Shown piece after piece: positions 8,038-15,734 of a DNA stretch of 25,407 bases; the stretch's first letter is position 1, and each line of letters begins with the position of its first letter. Source of the DNA: a virus; the IMG/VR virus record IMGVR_UViG_3300034071_000344, positions 1 to 25,407 of that record. One strand, written 5' to 3'. The notes beneath the pieces were generated by a model. The model was given only the letters and a program-made list of their open reading frames with translations, made no database searches and was not told where the DNA came from. The translations under genes were made by a program, and so were the position numbers.

Positions 8038-8444
8038 ATAGTGAAGCGGCAATATATGGGCGTTTAAGCGCAGATGCTACATTAATAGCAATGTTAGCAA
8101 GTAATACTTCAATTTATCCTGAAGTAGCACCTCAAAACGCTGCAAATCCTTGTATTGTGTATAGTGAATCAACACCTGAATTTTCAGATACTAAAGATGG
8201 TGTTAGTCATTTAGATTCTAATATTATTCAAGTTGATATTTACGCTCAAACAATGGCGCAAAGAAACACAATAGGAGCAAGAGTAAGAACTTTATTAGAT
8301 AGATATTCAGGAACAGTTAATTCAATAGTTGTTCAATCAATACAATTAGTATATCAACATAAAACTATTGAACCTATGAATGATATTAACGACATAAAAA
8401 TTTATAGACAAACATTTGATTTTAAATTAAGACAAATTATATAA
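8034..8444 (+). CDS. Tail completion / tail terminator protein (DUF3168-like)
   Basis: A 136-residue protein with the layout of DUF3168 tail terminators: N-terminal helix (AAIYGRLSADATLIAML), a Pro-rich turn (IYPEVAPQNAANPCIVY), a central strand with a conserved polar run, the long helix AQTMAQRNTIGARVRTLLDR, and C-terminal strands ending YRQTFDFKLRQI. These proteins cap the tail tube and bind the head connector. The start overlaps the gp10-like stop (ATGA), and tail tube follows two small genes later. Confidence 0.83.
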   Translation: MNSEAAIYGRLSADATLIAMLASNTSIYPEVAPQNAANPCIVYSESTPEFSDTKDGVSHLDSNIIQVDIYAQTMAQRNTIGARVRTLLDRYSGTVNSIVVQSIQLVYQHKTIEPMNDINDIKIYRQTFDFKLRQII

Positions 8445-8447
8445 AAA

Positions 8448-8795
8448 ATGGCAGTAATAGCAATACAAACACCGAGCGAAAGCGGTACAACAGTAACTTA
8501 CGCAGCCTGTACAGGCGGAGGTGATACAGCAGCAAATAACGGTAAAATGTTATTGCACGTTAAAAATGGTTCAGGTGCGCCAATTACTGTAACGGTAACA
8601 AAGTCATCAAGTGCAAGTGTAATAGATCCACAATATGGTTTACTTACTAAAGCGGATTCAATTGTTTCTGTTGGTGCAGGTGCTGAAAAATTTATTGGCC
8701 CATTTGCAACAGGTGCATTTAATTCAACAAGTGGAACTATTGCAGTAACTTATTCAGGCGTTACAACTTTAACAATTGCAGCAATACAAATATAA
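8448..8795 (+). CDS. Small phage structural protein, beta-rich (115 aa)
   Basis: A 115-residue protein rich in Gly, Ala, Ser and Thr with regular beta-strand periodicity (MLLHVKNGSGAPITVTVTKS, TIAVTYSGVTTLTIAAIQI). Similar small proteins encoded near phage capsid or tail genes are thought to be capsid decoration or tail-associated jelly-roll or Ig-like proteins; I cannot assign a named family. It lies between tail terminator and tail tube, coupled to the next gene through TAATG, so a virion role is likely. Confidence 0.72.
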   Translation: MAVIAIQTPSESGTTVTYAACTGGGDTAANNGKMLLHVKNGSGAPITVTVTKSSSASVIDPQYGLLTKADSIVSVGAGAEKFIGPFATGAFNSTSGTIAVTYSGVTTLTIAAIQI

Positions 8796-8974
8796 TGGCA
8801 AAGAAAGTATTAGAACCAATAGTAATTGAAACAACAGATGTTGAGGTTATTTTAGTAAAAGAATACCAACACCCAGCAGGAGTTTTAAAGCCAATAGGGC
8901 ATAAATTAATAGTTACAAAAGAGTTTGCAGAGGAATTAGTGGGCGAAGGTTACGCAGAAATTTTAAAAAAATAA
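8795..8974 (+). CDS. Small hypothetical virion-region protein (59 aa)
   Basis: An open frame of 59 codons from ATG 8795 (overlapping the previous stop as TAATG) to TAA 8972-8974. The product, starting MAKKVLEPIVIETTDVEVIL, has alternating strands and ends with a helix rich in Glu, Ala and Leu (EFAEELVGEGYAEILKK). That ending recalls short head-tail region proteins in other phages that end in a Leu-x-x-Gly-x-Ala-Glu helix. No function assigned. Overlap and lack of alternative frames support it. Confidence 0.7.
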   Translation: MAKKVLEPIVIETTDVEVILVKEYQHPAGVLKPIGHKLIVTKEFAEELVGEGYAEILKK

Positions 8975-8986
8975 AAATAAAATAAA

Positions 8987-9394
8987 ATGGCAACAACAGG
9001 AATTGTAAACGGAACGCTCATTGGAATATATGTAGCAGGTACAAAAGTAGCAAATGCAATGTCTAACGATTTAGATATTAGCATGGCAGTAAGGGACACA
9101 ACAAACAAAGATACCGCAGGATGGAAAACTGGACTTGGTGGTATGATGAATTGGAGTTGTTCAGGAGAAGGTTTATTTGCAGAAGATGCAGCCTATGGAT
9201 TTGATGATTTATTTGCTGTATTAACAGCCCGTACATCAGTAACGGTTATGATAAGTTCAGCAATTACTGGAGATAAAAAATATAGCGGTTCGGCTTTATT
9301 GACTAATCTAAAAAGAACAGCAGGGTTAGAGGATAATGCAACATTTACCGTATCATTTGAAGGTACAGGAGCATTAACAGAAGCAACTATATAA
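8987..9394 (+). CDS. Major tail tube protein
   Basis: A 135-residue protein with tail-tube features: N-terminal NGTLIGIYVAGTKVANAMSN, the DLDISMAVRDTTNKDTAGWK segment (residues about 28-47) in which a conserved R-D-T-T-N-K-D run marks the TP901-1/Bacteroidota tail tube group, and a C-terminal strand set ending NATFTVSFEGTGAL. Stacked hexamers form the tail tube. The next genes are the chaperone pair and the tape measure, the universal siphovirus order, which makes the call solid. Confidence 0.88.
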   Translation: MATTGIVNGTLIGIYVAGTKVANAMSNDLDISMAVRDTTNKDTAGWKTGLGGMMNWSCSGEGLFAEDAAYGFDDLFAVLTARTSVTVMISSAITGDKKYSGSALLTNLKRTAGLEDNATFTVSFEGTGALTEATI

Positions 9395-9400
9395 AGTCTT

Positions 9401-9727
9401 ATGGCCAAAGAGATTTTATATAATGGGGTTAAATATCCTTTACAGTTTAATATGTTAGTTTTTCGTAATTGGGAAACTGAAACTAAAAAGAAAATATCTG
9501 ATTTAGGAACTTTGGCAAACGGTTCGGGAGCGGTTGAGGCAGTTGATGCCTTAACCCTCCTTTACTTTGCTATTCAAGATGCCTGTGATGAAAAAGAGAT
9601 TGAATTTATTGTAACACTTAAAAGTTTTCTGAGAAATGTAGATTTTTCAAATATGGGTGAAATGATGAGTTTAATTGATTTGGGAGAATCGGAAAACAAA
9701 AGGCAGCCGAAAAAACAGAAAGCGTAG
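9401..9727 (+). CDS. Tail assembly chaperone, short form (gpG-like)
   Basis: The 108-residue unshifted product lies between tail tube and tape measure, the fixed place of tail assembly chaperones. It has a small beta start (EILYNGVKYPLQFNMLVFRN), a helical core (AVDALTLLYFAIQDACDEKE) and a very basic end (KRQPKKQKA). It is expected to bind the tape measure protein and help polymerise the tube around it; it is not part of the mature tail. Some ribosomes are predicted to leave this frame near 9709-9716 and produce a longer G-T fusion, described separately. Confidence 0.85.
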   Translation: MAKEILYNGVKYPLQFNMLVFRNWETETKKKISDLGTLANGSGAVEAVDALTLLYFAIQDACDEKEIEFIVTLKSFLRNVDFSNMGEMMSLIDLGESENKRQPKKQKA

Positions 9728-10035
9728 GAGTAGATTATTTCTATTCTAAAGCCGTTGGAAGTTATGGTTTAAGACCTAAAGATTTTTGGAAACTAACATT
9801 AAAAGATTTTTCATTAATCCAAAGTGGGTTTGTTGAAAGGTTTGATATTGAACAGCAACAGGAATGGGAGCGGATTAGATGGCAAACGTATATTTTAATA
9901 CAACCATCTGTAAAAGCTAACAGTTTAAAAACCCCAAAAGATTTGATATGTTTTTCGTGGGAAACAAACGAAAGTCCGAATTTAAAAGAGTTAGTAAATG
10001 CAAAAGTATTTGATATATTTCCAAATAAATTATGA
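9401..10035 (+). CDS. Tail assembly chaperone, frameshifted long form (gpGT-like)
   Basis: Between 9728 and 10031 no gene starts in the usual way, but the -1 frame relative to the short chaperone is open from 9679 to the TGA at 10033-10035 and contains no ATG. Its translation looks like a real chaperone C-terminal domain: RPKDFWKLTLKDFSLIQSGF, then EWERIRWQTYILIQPSVK and LKTPKDLICFSWE, typical of gpT-like domains. A -1 slip at GAAAAAAC (9709-9716) would give about 211 residues: 105 from the first frame and 106 from the second. The T frame ends in an ATGA overlap with the tape measure. Conserved frameshifting of this kind is known from lambda and many siphoviruses; the exact slip site here is inferred. 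Confidence 0.85.
9709..9716 (+). promoter_or_regulatory. Predicted -1 ribosomal frameshift site
   Basis: In the chaperone frame the codons read CCG AAA AAA CAG, giving GAAAAAAC. A tRNA-Lys on the second AAA can slip back one base and still pair with AAA, then read ACA. The shift must fall between 9679 (after a TGA in the -1 frame) and 9727 (the 0-frame stop). GGAAAAC at 9691-9697 is an alternative slip site but pairs less well after slipping. Confidence 0.65.
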
Positions 10036-12068
10036 GTAAGTACGCAGCGGTAAACGTCAAATTTGGCGCAGATATAAGTCAGTTTTCAACGGCAATGCAA
10101 AATGCAGCCCGTGAAATGAAAAAAGCCGGTGACCAACTTCAGAACGTTGGCAAGTCTATGACTATGAATTTAACAGCACCTATTGTAGCTTTAGGGGCAG
10201 CAGCGTTATATTCATTTGGTCAAATAGATGCTTTAAAACGTGGTTTAATTACATTTAGCGGTTCAGCATCCTTAGCAGAAGAAGAATTTACAAAACTTCG
10301 TGAAGTTGCTAAATTGCCCGGAATAGGATTAGAAGAAGCCGTTAGAGGTTCTATTAATTTACAAGCTATTGGATTAAGTGCAGACGATGCCAGAACTGCA
10401 ATGATGGCATTTGGAAATGCTATTGCAACAATTGGAGGTGGTAAAGAAAACTTTGATTTAGCAATAAGAGGATTCGGTCAGTTAATGAATGCAAGTAAAC
10501 CTTTACAGCAGGACTTGTACCAAATAGCAAACCAATTACCACAAGTAAATAAGTTAATGATAGAAGCCTTTGGAACTAATAGGGCTGAAGATTTAGCAAA
10601 ACTTGGAATAAGTGGTAAGCAGTTAGCGGACTTTTTAGTAGTTGAATTAGGTAAATTACCACAAGTAAGTGGAGGAATAAAAAACTCATTTGAAAACATG
10701 AGTGATTCTGTTAAAATTAGTTTAGCAAGTTTTGGCGAATCAATAGAAAAAAACTTTAATATTTCGGGTAAAATTAATGATTTATCAAATGCTTTGTCAG
10801 GATTGATAAATGGTTTTTCTAATCTTAAACCTGAAACGCAAAAATTCATATTAACTGTTGTTGGTATGGTTGCAGTTATTGGACCATTAGTATTAGGTAT
10901 TGGTGTATTAGTTAATTTACTACCTACACTTATGGCAGGTTTTGGAGTTTTTAGAGGTGCGGTTGTTTTAGCGACAACAGCATTAAAAGCGTTATCAGTA
11001 GCAATGAATGCTAATTGGGTAGTAGCACTTACAGGAGTTTTAGTTTTAGCAGTAGTTGCTATGAAAAATTGGGGTGATTCTACAAGTGAAACAACCAAAA
11101 GACTAAAAGAGCAACGTGAAGAAACAAAAAAATTAGCAGATGAAAAAGAAAGATTAAACAACCCTTTATTAAATCAGAAAAAAGCAGCACCATTAGAAGG
11201 TATTGATTTATTTGGTAAAGGTAGCGGTTATGATTCATTTAGAAAAAAAGGTTTTGAAGGTGGTGGTGGAGAATTTACATATTTGGGTGATGTAAATGTT
11301 GCAATAGATAATACAAAAAAGCAAACAAAAGAATTAACCGATGCTGAAAAAGCAGCTATAAAAAAAGCAGGTTTAGCAAGGTCAGCAGCAATGATTGAAT
11401 CCTATAAAGGGATGCAAATTGAAGTTAATAATGCAATGCGAAAAGCAGATGCACAAAATAATGCAAATAAGTTTAATAGTGATTTAGAAAAAATATACAG
11501 AGGACAAGCCGATATAGTTGGCACTGGATGGGAAGGTTCTACTCAATCATATGCAAAAGGTGTTCAAGGTTTTACTTCTCAAATGGCAATAGCACAAGGT
11601 AAGATTTTAGTAAGTATAGAAGAACTTAATTTACAAATATCAAACGCACTTAGAGGTGGTTTAGGCAATGCAATAATAGACACATTTTCAATAATAGGTG
11701 AAAGCATAGCAACAAATCAAGACCCATTTAAGGAATTAGGTAAAAATTTATTAGATTCATTTGGTAAATTAATGAAGACAATAGGTGCTTTAATGATAAC
11801 AATGGGATTAGCACAATTTGCATTTAATGTAAGTTTAAGTAGTTTAAATCCTATTGGAATGATTGCAGCAGGTGCGGTATTAGTTGCAGCAGGTGCAGGT
11901 ATATCAGCAGCAGCAAAAAAAGGTTTAAAAGGTGCGGATAGTAGTCAAAGTATGAGTAGTTATTCAGGCAGTAGTTCACAAGGACAAGATTTAGTATTAT
12001 CAACCCGGTTAGATGGAAGGGATTTAGTTATGAGTGGACAAAATACATCTTATGTAAAACGTAGATAA
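10032..12068 (+). CDS. Tail tape measure protein
   Basis: The 678-residue product matches tape measure proteins. Residues 1-60 are helical and amphipathic (TAMQNAAREMKKAGDQLQNV). A tape-measure N-terminal domain at about 60-250 contains the recognisable KPLQQDLYQIANQLP and GISGKQLADFLV stretches. Hydrophobic segments lie near 272-306 and 328-345, another (MIAAGAVLVAAGAGISAAAK) near 615-635, and the end is Ser/Gly-rich. It sets tail length and helps DNA enter the host. With the usual rule of about 0.15 nm per residue, the tail would be roughly 100 nm. The start overlaps the gpT-frame stop (ATGA) and the stop overlaps the next gene (TAATG). Confidence 0.93.
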   Translation: MSKYAAVNVKFGADISQFSTAMQNAAREMKKAGDQLQNVGKSMTMNLTAPIVALGAAALYSFGQIDALKRGLITFSGSASLAEEEFTKLREVAKLPGIGLEEAVRGSINLQAIGLSADDARTAMMAFGNAIATIGGGKENFDLAIRGFGQLMNASKPLQQDLYQIANQLPQVNKLMIEAFGTNRAEDLAKLGISGKQLADFLVVELGKLPQVSGGIKNSFENMSDSVKISLASFGESIEKNFNISGKINDLSNALSGLINGFSNLKPETQKFILTVVGMVAVIGPLVLGIGVLVNLLPTLMAGFGVFRGAVVLATTALKALSVAMNANWVVALTGVLVLAVVAMKNWGDSTSETTKRLKEQREETKKLADEKERLNNPLLNQKKAAPLEGIDLFGKGSGYDSFRKKGFEGGGGEFTYLGDVNVAIDNTKKQTKELTDAEKAAIKKAGLARSAAMIESYKGMQIEVNNAMRKADAQNNANKFNSDLEKIYRGQADIVGTGWEGSTQSYAKGVQGFTSQMAIAQGKILVSIEELNLQISNALRGGLGNAIIDTFSIIGESIATNQDPFKELGKNLLDSFGKLMKTIGALMITMGLAQFAFNVSLSSLNPIGMIAAGAVLVAAGAGISAAAKKGLKGADSSQSMSSYSGSSSQGQDLVLSTRLDGRDLVMSGQNTSYVKRR

Positions 12069-14767
12069 TGGGAGCAGTTAGAATAAGTACAGAATTTTAT
12101 ACCGACCAAAATGTAAGATACAAGGTTAATATTTGGGATAGTGATTGGGCAAGTGCTACAATTACTTCTTTTAATAATAACGGATTTGAATTAGAATATG
12201 ATAGGTGTGATAAATTTCTAACACCGTTAATTCCATCAAGTTGTTATTTTACGTTAATAGATGATAATTCAGCAGCGTTTACAGCGTTTAAAACGGACTT
12301 AGCAAACGCACAGGAAAACGAATTTAAACTTTATATTGAAAAGTATGTTAGTGGTGCATGGGTAATTGATTGGGCAGGAATTATTATGTCCGATATGGTT
12401 AGTTGGGATAATGATGGTTCACCACGTTATTTTGAGATAGTAGCAAAAGATGGATTAAACCGATTAGAAGGTATTACATTTGACAAAATATTAACTACTC
12501 CTTATACAACCCAAGCCTTACAGCCAGTTAGTAAAATTATATTTGATTGTTTAAGTTATGCAGGAACGGCACAATTTTGGAACGGTTCAAGTAAACCTTA
12601 TATGGCTTGTAATTTAGAAAAACATGATGTTTTACAAACAGGAATAAACCAAGCCCAAATATTAGATTTAATTTATATAGGAAAAGAGTTTCTTATAGAT
12701 GATTCAAGCAAACCTTTAAACGGTGTAACAAGTTATAAATTTAGAGGTCAATATGATGAACCTTTAAAAACCAAAGATGTATTAAGTCAAATATTGCAGT
12801 TATTTGGTTTAAGAATTATTTTAAGTGAAGGAACGTGGCAAATCTTAGAGGTAATTCAATTTACAAGGACATCAGATGCTTTTGGGCAATATAATTATTT
12901 AGGGTCTTATACAGGTTCAAGTGCAGGAACTTTAAAACTAACTGAAAATGGAACAACGTTAGCAGTTTTAGCAAATGGGAAATATGGTTATTACCCACCA
13001 GTTAAAAATGCAATGGCTAAGATTTACCCGAATGAAATATTAAACGGTTCTTTTTATTTAATTACAGGACTTTATACAGGTAGTGCTACAATGACTTCAA
13101 GCACATTTGAATTAGGCACTATTTACGGTGGTACTGATTTACAATTAGGTGTAAATATTTATTACGATGTTAGAAGTTGGAACGCATCAAATTGGCATGA
13201 TACATATTTAGAAATTACTGCAAAGTTTGTTTTAGGTTCAAATAGAGTAAAGGAAACGGGAACATCATTTTTTAAGGGTGAAGATGCGGCATGGACCACA
13301 ACAGCCGCAGATAAATATACTATGATTGATGTAGGATATAACCATCAAAAATCAGAAAATAGAATATTATCATTTAGAACAACCGACATACCAGCAGGAA
13401 CACATACAAATTCAACTTTAGTAATAACAGCAACTTTAAAAAGTAGAACAGGGGCAGCCTTACCAACAAAAGCGGATTTGAATATTTTTATGAATCGTAT
13501 TGAAGTCAGTTGTATGGATTTGGCAAAAAGTCCACCATCATACGGTCAAATATCTGAATTAGAATATACCAATAGTAATTTAACGGATAATTCTATAAAT
13601 ATAGACTACGGTTTTTTAAGAATTAATGATAATTTAGGAGGAGTTAATATTTCGGACTTTAATTCTATAATGGTTATTCAGCCAAATAATGCAGGGGCTT
13701 TAACAAGGTCAACTGATTGGGAAGCAGGATATACAACTGATGTAGGAATAGTTGAAACACTATTAAAAGAGACAGTAGCTTTACAAGCAACGGCAATAAA
13801 AAAATATATAGGAAATTTTAGAAGTACGATTTATGATGCTTGGAATACAATTGAATACGATAGTATTATTTGGGTATTTATGGGAGGTCGTTATTCTGCA
13901 AAGATGGACGAATGGAGTGGTGAATGGTTTGCAATAGCACATGACAGTTCAATCACTATTGCAGCAACAACAAGAGTAGATGATTATAAACCCGATACTT
14001 TTACACCTACATCATGGCGTAAGGACATACCATTTGTAGATGGTTATCCAATAGGACATAAGCCTGTTATAAAAGTAAATACAGGTGTTGCAATTTCAAC
14101 AGCTACCACAAGTTTTACAATAGATGCAGCCGAATACGACCATATAAGAAAAGGCGATACGGTTAAATTAATAGACCAATATAGTTTAGCAAATATTCAA
14201 TCATGGGTAGTTAATGCTAATTGTGAAGTTTCAGATACAACTTTAACGGTTGTAAGTGATACAACCGACCAACAAATTTACCCTAATGCAACATTTGAAC
14301 ACGAACCACGAGAATACTTAGTTAGTAATATAGTAAGAGCAACAAAGCAATTTCAATTAGGCCCATCACTAAATTATGAGATTAACCAAATATTAAAAGT
14401 CATTACAACAGATGGAACTATTCAAGAAGCTACAACAGATGGTTTAACAGGAATAGGCTCATCAAATAGAATAAAAATACCACTTAATTCAGCAGTAGGA
14501 TTAACAATTACCATAACAGCTAAAGAACAGGGTTCAGATAATTGTGCTATGCTTATTAGACAGGCTTTAATTAGCAATAACTCTGGTACGGTTGTTTTAG
14601 ATGGAACAGTACAAACAATAGGAACAGATATTGATTCTGCATCAATTGTAAATACAATTTCTATTACTGCAAACAATACAAATGATTGTTTAAGTGTTGA
14701 AGTTGATGGAATTGCAACTAATATAAATTGGACTGTAAATGTAAAAGGAGTAGTAAGTATATATTAA
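12068..14767 (+). CDS. Large tail-tip protein, function not assigned (899 aa)
   Basis: This 899-residue protein directly follows the tape measure, where distal tail and tail-associated (baseplate or tip) proteins are encoded. The N-terminal 150 residues (EFYTDQNVRYKVNIWDSDWA through PRYFEIVAKDGLNRLEGITF) are beta-rich and resemble the ring-forming part of tail-tip proteins. The middle (about 330-470) looks like a carbohydrate-binding jelly-roll, and the C-terminal 200 residues are strands rich in Thr, Ile and Asn. No protease, lysozyme or esterase motif is seen. It may combine distal tail and hub roles, since no separate gene for either is present. Role inferred from order. Confidence 0.72.
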   Translation: MGAVRISTEFYTDQNVRYKVNIWDSDWASATITSFNNNGFELEYDRCDKFLTPLIPSSCYFTLIDDNSAAFTAFKTDLANAQENEFKLYIEKYVSGAWVIDWAGIIMSDMVSWDNDGSPRYFEIVAKDGLNRLEGITFDKILTTPYTTQALQPVSKIIFDCLSYAGTAQFWNGSSKPYMACNLEKHDVLQTGINQAQILDLIYIGKEFLIDDSSKPLNGVTSYKFRGQYDEPLKTKDVLSQILQLFGLRIILSEGTWQILEVIQFTRTSDAFGQYNYLGSYTGSSAGTLKLTENGTTLAVLANGKYGYYPPVKNAMAKIYPNEILNGSFYLITGLYTGSATMTSSTFELGTIYGGTDLQLGVNIYYDVRSWNASNWHDTYLEITAKFVLGSNRVKETGTSFFKGEDAAWTTTAADKYTMIDVGYNHQKSENRILSFRTTDIPAGTHTNSTLVITATLKSRTGAALPTKADLNIFMNRIEVSCMDLAKSPPSYGQISELEYTNSNLTDNSINIDYGFLRINDNLGGVNISDFNSIMVIQPNNAGALTRSTDWEAGYTTDVGIVETLLKETVALQATAIKKYIGNFRSTIYDAWNTIEYDSIIWVFMGGRYSAKMDEWSGEWFAIAHDSSITIAATTRVDDYKPDTFTPTSWRKDIPFVDGYPIGHKPVIKVNTGVAISTATTSFTIDAAEYDHIRKGDTVKLIDQYSLANIQSWVVNANCEVSDTTLTVVSDTTDQQIYPNATFEHEPREYLVSNIVRATKQFQLGPSLNYEINQILKVITTDGTIQEATTDGLTGIGSSNRIKIPLNSAVGLTITITAKEQGSDNCAMLIRQALISNNSGTVVLDGTVQTIGTDIDSASIVNTISITANNTNDCLSVEVDGIATNINWTVNVKGVVSIY

Positions 14768-15048
14768 TGCCAACAATAAATAAAAGTAAAAGATTAAGTT
14801 GGGAATTTAAACCAAATCAAAAGAGTTGGAGCAATGACCCTAAATTTTACCAAAGTAGAGAATGGATTATAATGTCAAGGCAAGTAAGAAGTGAAGAACC
14901 ATTTTGCAAAGAATGTTTAAAAAAGGGAATAACAAAACTAAGCGAAGTTTGCGACCATATTATTTCAATTAAAAATGGTGGTTTAAAACTTGATCGTAAT
15001 AATTTACAAGGACTTTGCAGAAATTGCAATAATGCAAAAAAAATATAA
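14767..15048 (+). CDS. HNH endonuclease
   Basis: Using the ATG at 14767 (overlapping the previous stop as TAATG) gives 93 residues; an earlier TTG in the same frame would run into the tail-tip gene and is less likely. The C-terminal half is an HNH nuclease: zinc-binding Cys47 and Cys50 (CKEC), Asp63-His64 (CDHIISIKNGG), Asn79 (NNLQGLC), then Cys84 and Cys87 (CRNC) followed by Asn88 where many relatives have His, an H-N-N variant. In HK97-type phages an HNH protein beside the terminase assists end cleavage. Here it sits about 12 kb away inside the tail genes, so it is either a displaced packaging factor or a free-standing homing-type nuclease. Confidence 0.88.
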   Translation: MPTINKSKRLSWEFKPNQKSWSNDPKFYQSREWIIMSRQVRSEEPFCKECLKKGITKLSEVCDHIISIKNGGLKLDRNNLQGLCRNCNNAKKI

Positions 15049-15051
15049 CAC

Positions 15052-15085
15052 TTTAAAAAATAACATTAACAAAGTAATAATTTTG
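15052..15085 (+). promoter_or_regulatory. Possible promoter before the fibre region
   Basis: TAATTTTG at 15078-15085 matches the Bacteroidota -7 box TAnnTTTG and ends 4 bases before the ATG at 15090. The only -33-like element is TTTA at 15052-15055, a 22-bp gap. The short gap (15049-15089) after the HNH gene is one of few breaks in the otherwise overlapping tail genes, which fits a separate start of transcription for the fibre block. Confidence 0.4.
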
Positions 15086-15089
15086 AATA

Positions 15090-15404
15090 ATGGCAAATAA
15101 ACTAACAGTAACTCAGGGCAATACGTTAGAGTTCACCATAACAGTAACCGATTCAACCGGAACGGCAGTAAATTTAACTGGTGCTACAATAGTAGTTAAA
15201 ATTTATAATGGTTCTACAATTGTTGAAACATACACTACAACAAGCCATACAACACCTTTAAGTGGTATTTCAAGCGGAGTTTTTACAGCAGCACAAACAT
15301 TAGATTGGCCTGTTAGTTTAATGGGTTATGAAATACAAACCATTTTAAGTAATTCAAAAGTCTATTCAATGACTGATTATGTAGAATGTAAAAAAGATAT
15401 ATAA
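15090..15404 (+). CDS. Ig-like or baseplate-upper-protein-like tail protein (104 aa)
   Basis: A 104-residue beta-sandwich-like protein. The opening LTVTQGNTLEFTITVTDSTG followed by VNLTGATIVVKIYN is typical of the N-terminal domain of phage baseplate upper proteins and related Ig-like modules that dock fibres onto the tail tip. The rest (ISSGVFTAAQTLDWPVSLMG, YEIQTILSNSKVYS) continues the strand pattern. It lies just before two fibre-type genes and overlaps the next as TAATG. A docking or adaptor role for the fibre is inferred. Confidence 0.65.
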   Translation: MANKLTVTQGNTLEFTITVTDSTGTAVNLTGATIVVKIYNGSTIVETYTTTSHTTPLSGISSGVFTAAQTLDWPVSLMGYEIQTILSNSKVYSMTDYVECKKDI

Positions 15405-15730
15405 TGGATGTTTCATTTGTAATAGATCAGCAGTCAGTTTCATTTGTAATAGATCAGCAGTCAGTTTCATTTTTAGTAGCACAAATAACTAATATTGGTG
15501 GATTAGTAACAATAACCGATAATAATTTAGTATTTGTTGGAACGGTAGCAGGAGATGACTTACAAGTAATAGCAAAAGACACCGACCTTAATATAATAAA
15601 TGCGACATATACCTTAGTAGGGAATGTATTAACTTTGTCAAATATTCCAACAGGATTAGTAGAGTATATACTTACACAAGATGGAGGATTCTTATTGCAG
15701 CAGGATAGTAGCAAATTAGTAATAAATTAA
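15404..15730 (+). CDS. Tail or fibre accessory protein with a tandem 9-residue repeat
   Basis: The 108-residue product starts MD and then two perfect copies of VSFVIDQQS (residues 3-20) and a partial third (VSF), matching a 27-bp perfect tandem repeat in the DNA. The remaining part is beta-rich (GGLVTITDNNLVFVGTVAGD, ATYTLVGNVLTLSNIPTGLV) and ends in SKLVIN. No named family. Position between the Ig-like protein and the long fibre, and overlap with the former (TAATG), suggest a small structural part of the receptor-binding apparatus. Confidence 0.65.
   Translation: MDVSFVIDQQSVSFVIDQQSVSFLVAQITNIGGLVTITDNNLVFVGTVAGDDLQVIAKDTDLNIINATYTLVGNVLTLSNIPTGLVEYILTQDGGFLLQQDSSKLVIN
15410..15472 (+). 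repeat. 27-bp perfect tandem repeat inside a tail gene
   Basis: Two identical 27-bp units at 15410-15436 and 15437-15463 (each beginning GTTTCATTTGTAATAGATCA), followed by the first 9 bases of a third (15464-15472). The unit keeps the reading frame and encodes VSFVIDQQS. Perfect identity at all codon positions points to recent duplication by slippage. Confidence 0.95.
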
Positions 15731-15734
15731 TAAA

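Noticed and set aside
10478-11161. 227-codon open frame on the minus strand
   Set aside because: It is a shadow of the tape measure gene; the composition follows the complement of its codons and no family is recognised.
14728-14766. Extended start for the HNH gene
   Set aside because: It overlaps the tail-tip gene by 39 bases, whereas ATG 14767 gives the TAATG junction used throughout this window.
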